Shown here in pieces: positions 6,283 through 9,882 of a DNA stretch of 9,882 nucleotides. Position numbers and translations under genes: made by a program. How positions within the stretch are numbered: position 1 is the stretch's first letter; each line of letters opens with the position of its first letter. The notes beneath the pieces were generated by a model, which saw only the letters and a program-made list of their open reading frames with translations, was not told where the DNA came from and did no database searches. This DNA comes from an uncultured Clostridia bacterium (lineage in GTDB: Bacteria; Bacillota; Clostridia; Christensenellales; Borkfalkiaceae): the NCBI GenBank assembly GCA_944376035.1, contig CALWBJ010000184.1:1-9882 (forward strand). The letters run 5' to 3'.

Positions 6283-7464
6283 ATGAACCTTTTTGATGCG
6301 GATAAGAAATACATAGCGAATACATACGCGCGGTTTCCCGTGCAGATAGTTAAAGGCAAGGGTTCGCTGTGTTACGGAGCGGACGGAAAAGAATATATTG
6401 ATTGCGGCGCCGGTATAGCGGTAAACACTTTCGGATTTTGCGACGAAGAGTGGATAAAAGCGGTAACCGGGCAGATAAATTCATTCCAGCACACTTCAAA
6501 TCTTTACTATACCGAACCGTGCGTTCGGCTTGCCGAGATGCTTTGCGAAAAGACGGGAATGAAAAAAATCTTTTTTTCCAATTCGGGAGCGGAGGCTAAC
6601 GAATGTGCGATTAAAACGGCGAGAAAGTACGCCGAAGAAAAGAAAGGCGGAAAATATTTTTATATAGTAACTTTGAAAAACAGTTTTCACGGCAGAACTA
6701 TAACCACGCTCGCCGCTACGGGACAGGATGTTTTTCATAAGGATTTTTTGCCTCTTACCGAAGGATTTATTTACGCCGCTGCAAACGACCTTGACGACGT
6801 AAAGAAAAAAATTTCCGAATACAAGGTTGCGGCAGTAATGATTGAGACCGTACAGGGCGAAGGCGGCGTAAACGCGCTGGACGAGAGTTTTGTCAAAGGT
6901 CTTTCGGAATATCTTAAAGAAAAAGATATTCTTTTGATATGCGACGAGGTGCAGACGGGTAACGGCAGGACAGGTAAACTTTACGGATATATGAATTACG
7001 GTATTGAACCCGATATAGTTTCGACCGCAAAAGGTCTCGGCGGCGGTTTGCCGCTCGGCGCGACAATGTTTAACGAAAAAACAGAAAACGTATTAAAAGC
7101 GGGCATGCACGGCTCTACTTTCGGCGGGAATCCGATATCCTGCGCGGGGGCGCTATGTATACTTAAAAGAATCGACGATAATCTTTTAAAAGAAGTCAAT
7201 AAAAAATCCGAATATATTTTTAATCAGTTAAAAAATAGCGAAGGAATAAAAAGCGTTACGGGCAAAGGTCTTATGCTCGGTGTGGAAACGGTTGCCCCCG
7301 CGGGAACGGTGGTTAAAAAATGTCTTGAAGAAGGGGTAATGTTCCTTACCGCAAAGAATAAAGTCAGATTACTTCCCGCGCTGAACATTCCCGAAGCGCT
7401 TTTGGAAAAAGCAATAAAAATCTTAAAAAAAGTCTGTAAAGAAACGGCGGAGGAAACGGTATGA
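6283..7464 (+). CDS. argD: Acetylornithine aminotransferase
   Basis: This PLP enzyme converts N-acetylglutamate semialdehyde and glutamate to N-acetylornithine and 2-oxoglutarate, the fourth step of the cyclic route. The 393-residue product is a full-length class III aminotransferase. The phosphate-binding block SNSGAEAN is at 99-106, FHGRT at 135-139, the cofactor-ring Asp221 is in DEVQTGNGRTG (221-231), and the Schiff-base Lys250 is in STAKGLGGGLPLGA. GSTFGGNPISCA and VRLLPALNIP complete the family pattern. Related enzymes (4-aminobutyrate, ornithine or succinylornithine aminotransferases) share these motifs, but the position between argB and argF decides the assignment. It ends in ATGA, overlapping the argF start by 4 nt. 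Confidence 0.97.
   Translation: MNLFDADKKYIANTYARFPVQIVKGKGSLCYGADGKEYIDCGAGIAVNTFGFCDEEWIKAVTGQINSFQHTSNLYYTEPCVRLAEMLCEKTGMKKIFFSNSGAEANECAIKTARKYAEEKKGGKYFYIVTLKNSFHGRTITTLAATGQDVFHKDFLPLTEGFIYAAANDLDDVKKKISEYKVAAVMIETVQGEGGVNALDESFVKGLSEYLKEKDILLICDEVQTGNGRTGKLYGYMNYGIEPDIVSTAKGLGGGLPLGATMFNEKTENVLKAGMHGSTFGGNPISCAGALCILKRIDDNLLKEVNKKSEYIFNQLKNSEGIKSVTGKGLMLGVETVAPAGTVVKKCLEEGVMFLTAKNKVRLLPALNIPEALLEKAIKILKKVCKETAEETV
7449..7464 (+). promoter_or_regulatory. argF ribosome site and ATGA overlap with argD
   Basis: GGAGGA (7449-7454) lies within the argD 3' end, 6 nt before the argF ATG at 7461. The argD stop TGA (7462-7464) is embedded in ATGA, the standard arrangement for translational coupling by re-initiation. 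Confidence 0.9.
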
Positions 7465-8447
7465 TAAACTTAAAAGGGAAAGATTTTCTTAAACTTCTAG
7501 ATTTTAAAAGCGAAGAGATAGAATATCTTATCGATTTGGCTGCGGATTTTAAGAAGAAAAAGAAAGAGGGTATAGCGCACCGTATACATGAGGGAAAAAA
7601 CATTGCGCTTATATTTGAAAAAACGAGCACAAGAACCCGTTGCGCGTTCGAGGTGGCGGCGCACGACCTCGGAATGAACGCGACGTATCTCGACCCGTCC
7701 GGCTCGCAGATAGGAAAAAAAGAAAGTATCGCGGATACCGCGAGAGTGCTTTCGTCTATGTTTGACGGGATCGAATACCGCGGTTTCGGTCAGGAAATAG
7801 TGGAAAAACTTGCCTATTATTCCTCAGTGCCCGTCTGGAACGGACTTACAAACGAATTTCACCCCACTCAGATACTTGCGGATTTTCTTACCATAAAGGA
7901 AAAATTCGGAAAGTTAAAAGGTATAAATTTAGTATATATGGGTGACGCTCGGTTTAATATGGGAAATTCTCTTATGGTAGGTTGCGCTAAAATGGGAATG
8001 AATTTTACCGCTTGCGCGCCCGAAAAATTTTTCCCCGACAAAGCGCTTATTAAGGAGTGTCAGAGCATAGCCGAAAAGACGGGCGCCGAACTTAAATTCA
8101 TAAGCGATGTAAAAACCGCTTTAAAAGGTGCGGACGTTGTTTATACCGATATATGGGTTTCAATGGGCGAGCCCGAAGAGGTTTGGGCGGAAAGGATAAA
8201 AGAACTTTCACCTTATGAAGTTAATTCGGGAGTGATGGCACTTGCTAAAAAAACGGCGGTATTTATGCACTGTCTGCCTTCCTATCATGATCTTAATACC
8301 ACAATCGGCAAAGCGATGGGAGAAAAATTCGGCAGAAAGAATATGGAAGTTACAGACGAAGTTTTCGAAAGCGAGCAGTCGGTAGTCTTCGAAGAAGCGG
8401 AAAACCGCATGCATACTATAAAAGCGGTTATGGCAGCGACACTGTAA
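7461..8447 (+). CDS. argF: Ornithine carbamoyltransferase, ArgI/ArcB-like subfamily
   Basis: This enzyme joins ornithine and carbamoyl phosphate to give citrulline. At 328 residues it is full length. The carbamoyl-phosphate motif STRTR is at 56-60, HPTQ at 134-137, the ornithine-specific loop D230-x3-S234-M-G236 at 230-236, and the catalytic-cysteine block HCLPSYHD at 270-277 with Cys271. The last block usually reads HCLPA; Ala is Ser here. The motifs GSQIGKKESI, YDGIEYRGFGQ-like spacing, HPTQ and the end HTIKAVMAATL resemble the E. coli ArgI and catabolic ArcB group more than Bacillus subtilis ArgF, which has HPCQ and LQLGRGE. The position in a biosynthetic cluster, with no arcA or arcC, argues for an anabolic role. 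The symbol argF follows context. A catabolic ArcB activity is not excluded by sequence alone. Confidence 0.96.
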   Translation: MINLKGKDFLKLLDFKSEEIEYLIDLAADFKKKKKEGIAHRIHEGKNIALIFEKTSTRTRCAFEVAAHDLGMNATYLDPSGSQIGKKESIADTARVLSSMFDGIEYRGFGQEIVEKLAYYSSVPVWNGLTNEFHPTQILADFLTIKEKFGKLKGINLVYMGDARFNMGNSLMVGCAKMGMNFTACAPEKFFPDKALIKECQSIAEKTGAELKFISDVKTALKGADVVYTDIWVSMGEPEEVWAERIKELSPYEVNSGVMALAKKTAVFMHCLPSYHDLNTTIGKAMGEKFGRKNMEVTDEVFESEQSVVFEEAENRMHTIKAVMAATL

Positions 8448-8452
8448 GTTTT

Positions 8453-8481
8453 TCCGCCGCCTGATAAATTCAGACGGCGGA
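8453..8481 (+). terminator. GC-rich hairpin after argF, without a U-run
   Basis: TCCGCCG (8453-8459) pairs with CGGCGGA (8475-8481), and after one C-A mismatch CTGA (8461-8464) pairs with TCAG (8470-8473) around a 5-nt loop. It begins 6 nt after the argF stop. The following GCATTATAT is not a proper U-tract, so it may be a weak terminator or a 3'-end stabiliser that tunes carB expression. Confidence 0.45.
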
Positions 8482-8582
8482 GCATTATATAAACAGGCTA
8501 TTTATTAAATATTAAATAAGCATCGGAATAAACCACAACCATACTAACCGATACAAGTTTAAAAATATAAAGAGTGAATATT
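8482..8582. other. argF-carB intergenic remainder
   Basis: This AT-rich stretch has an imperfect 18-bp palindrome at 8502-8519 (TTATTAAATATTAAATAA, 16 of 18 positions symmetric), which could be an operator or simply low-complexity DNA. No good -35/-10 pair is visible. The carB ribosome site is weak (AAAGAGTG, ending about 6 nt before the ATG). Confidence 0.35.
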
Positions 8583-9882
8583 ATGGCTAAAAACAAAAGT
8601 ATAAAAAAAGTTCTTGTAATAGGTTCGGGACCTATAATTATAGGTCAGGCGGCGGAATTTGATTATGCGGGCGCACAGGCTTGCCGCGTATTGAAAGAGG
8701 AAAACATCGAAGTCGTACTTGTAAATTCCAATCCCGCTACAATTATGACCGATAAGCACCTTGCCGACAGGATATATCTTGAACCGCTCACGTTAAAGAC
8801 GGTTGAAAGAATAATCGAGAAAGAACGTCCTGACGGACTGCTGGCAGGGCTCGGCGGGCAGACGGGACTTACTTTGGCAATGCAACTTTCCGAAGCGGGA
8901 ATACTCGATAAATACGGCGTGAAACTTCTCGGAACTGACGTTAACGCCATTAAAAAAGCCGAAGACAGGGAACTTTTTAACGATACAATGCGTAGAATCG
9001 GTCAGCCCGTTGTTCCTTCTGATATAACTCATACGGTTGACGGGGCCCTTAAAATCGCAGAGAAAATAGGATACCCTATAATTGTCCGTCCCGCGTTTAC
9101 CTTAGGGGGTACCGGGGGCGGAATTGCGGATGACGCCGAACAACTTAAAGTTATAGCAAAAAACGGTCTTGATAATTCACCCATAAAACAGATTCTTGTT
9201 GAAAAGTGTATATCGGGATGGAAAGAAATAGAGTTTGAAACCATGCGCGACGCGCTCGGAAACAGCGTTATTGTGTGCTCTATGGAAAACGTCGATCCCG
9301 TAGGAATACATACGGGCGATTCTATTGTAGCCGCTCCCGCGCTTTCTTTAAGCGAAAAAGAACTTTCAATGTTAAAGAAAGCCTCGCTTGATATAGTTAA
9401 AGCGATAGGTATTATAGGCGGATGCAACTGTCAGTTTGCGCTTAAACCGGACGGAAGTGAATATGCGGTTATCGAAGTAAACCCCAGGGTTTCCCGTTCT
9501 TCCGCACTTGCAAGTAAAGCAACAGGTTATCCGATAGCAAAAGTAACGGCACGACTCGCTTTGGGATATAATCTTGAAGACATAAAGAATCCCGAGACGG
9601 GAGACAGTCTGAAAGGATTCGAGCCTAAAGTAGATTATATTGTGGTAAAATTCCCTAAATGGCCGTTTGATAAATTTGCGGGTGCAAGCAGAAAACTCGG
9701 TACACAGATGAAAGCGACGGGGGAAGTAATGTCCATAGCGCCCACTTTCGAGCAGGCACTTATGAAAGCGGTGAGGGGAGCGGAGATAAATCTCGATACG
9801 CTTAACGCCGCGCCTGTAAACGATAAGCCTTTGACCGAAAGACTCAAAGATCAGGATGACAGAAGGATTTTCACTGTCTTTG
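8583..9882 (+). CDS. carB: Carbamoyl-phosphate synthase large subunit, N-terminal part (runs off window)
   Basis: CarB uses bicarbonate, two ATP and ammonia from the CarA glutaminase to make carbamoyl phosphate, the partner of ornithine in the ArgF reaction and also the start of pyrimidine synthesis. The frame is open from ATG 8583 to the edge, giving 433 complete codons of a protein that is usually about 1070 residues, so most of the first (carboxyphosphate) half is present. It shows SGPIIIGQAAEFDYAG (15-30), NSNPATIMTD (48-57), Arg129 and Arg169 of the first ATP site, FTLGGTGGG (172-180), Glu215, HTGDS (243-247), metal ligands Gln284, Glu298 and Asn300, and the block VNPRVSRSSALASKATGYP. 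No carA lies between argF and carB. It may be elsewhere in the genome. Confidence 0.97.
   Translation, partial: MAKNKSIKKVLVIGSGPIIIGQAAEFDYAGAQACRVLKEENIEVVLVNSNPATIMTDKHLADRIYLEPLTLKTVERIIEKERPDGLLAGLGGQTGLTLAMQLSEAGILDKYGVKLLGTDVNAIKKAEDRELFNDTMRRIGQPVVPSDITHTVDGALKIAEKIGYPIIVRPAFTLGGTGGGIADDAEQLKVIAKNGLDNSPIKQILVEKCISGWKEIEFETMRDALGNSVIVCSMENVDPVGIHTGDSIVAAPALSLSEKELSMLKKASLDIVKAIGIIGGCNCQFALKPDGSEYAVIEVNPRVSRSSALASKATGYPIAKVTARLALGYNLEDIKNPETGDSLKGFEPKVDYIVVKFPKWPFDKFAGASRKLGTQMKATGEVMSIAPTFEQALMKAVRGAEINLDTLNAAPVNDKPLTERLKDQDDRRIFTVF

Noticed and set aside
8403..8429. A 6-bp inverted repeat near the end of argF (AACCGC / GCGGTT).
   Set aside because: It lies in codons for the conserved C-terminus of the enzyme and has a long loop and no U-run.
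1..9882. A search for mobile elements, tRNA or rRNA genes, CRISPR arrays, toxin or defence genes, or any unknown system.
   Set aside because: All coding space is accounted for by arginine and carbamoyl-phosphate genes, and the gaps are too short and show no such signatures.

Overview
The window is a nearly complete arginine biosynthesis cluster. All eight genes lie on the + strand in the order argG-argH-argC-argJ-argB-argD-argF-carB, and carB runs off the right edge. Short spacing, Shine-Dalgarno starts, a consensus sigma-70/sigma-A promoter, AT-rich intergenic DNA and heavy use of ATA, AAA and GAA codons suggest an uncultured anaerobic member of the Bacillota (Clostridia-like). That placement is an inference from style, not from a marker gene.

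Layout: a TTGACA-N17-TATAAT promoter (18-46) drives argG (74-1300) with a leader of only about 20 nt. A 202-nt gap with a very stable hairpin, whose T-run lies on the minus-strand side, separates argG from argH (1503-2891). argC (2875-3813) overlaps argH by 17 nt. A 133-nt gap with a weak hairpin precedes argJ (3947-5158). A probable terminator and an A-rich, G-free leader with a 17-bp direct repeat precede argB (5355-6209). argD (6283-7464) follows, and argF (7461-8447) overlaps it by ATGA. A GC-rich hairpin lies in the 135-nt gap before carB (8583 to the edge). No gap exceeds 300 nt.

Together the genes take glutamate to arginine by the cyclic acetyl route. ArgJ makes N-acetylglutamate and recycles the acetyl group from N-acetylornithine, so argA and argE are not needed. 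ArgB phosphorylates, ArgC reduces, ArgD transaminates, and ArgJ releases ornithine. ArgF carbamoylates ornithine with carbamoyl phosphate, which the CarB-containing synthetase makes. ArgG and ArgH finish citrulline to arginine. The glutaminase subunit gene carA and a regulator (argR/ahrC) are not in the window.

I find no undescribed system here. The points worth a second look are modest: an antisense-facing terminator between argG and argH, the uncommon short-form ArgC, an ArgI/ArcB-type ornithine carbamoyltransferase, a G-free repeated leader and a palindromic candidate operator before argB, and carB without adjacent carA.
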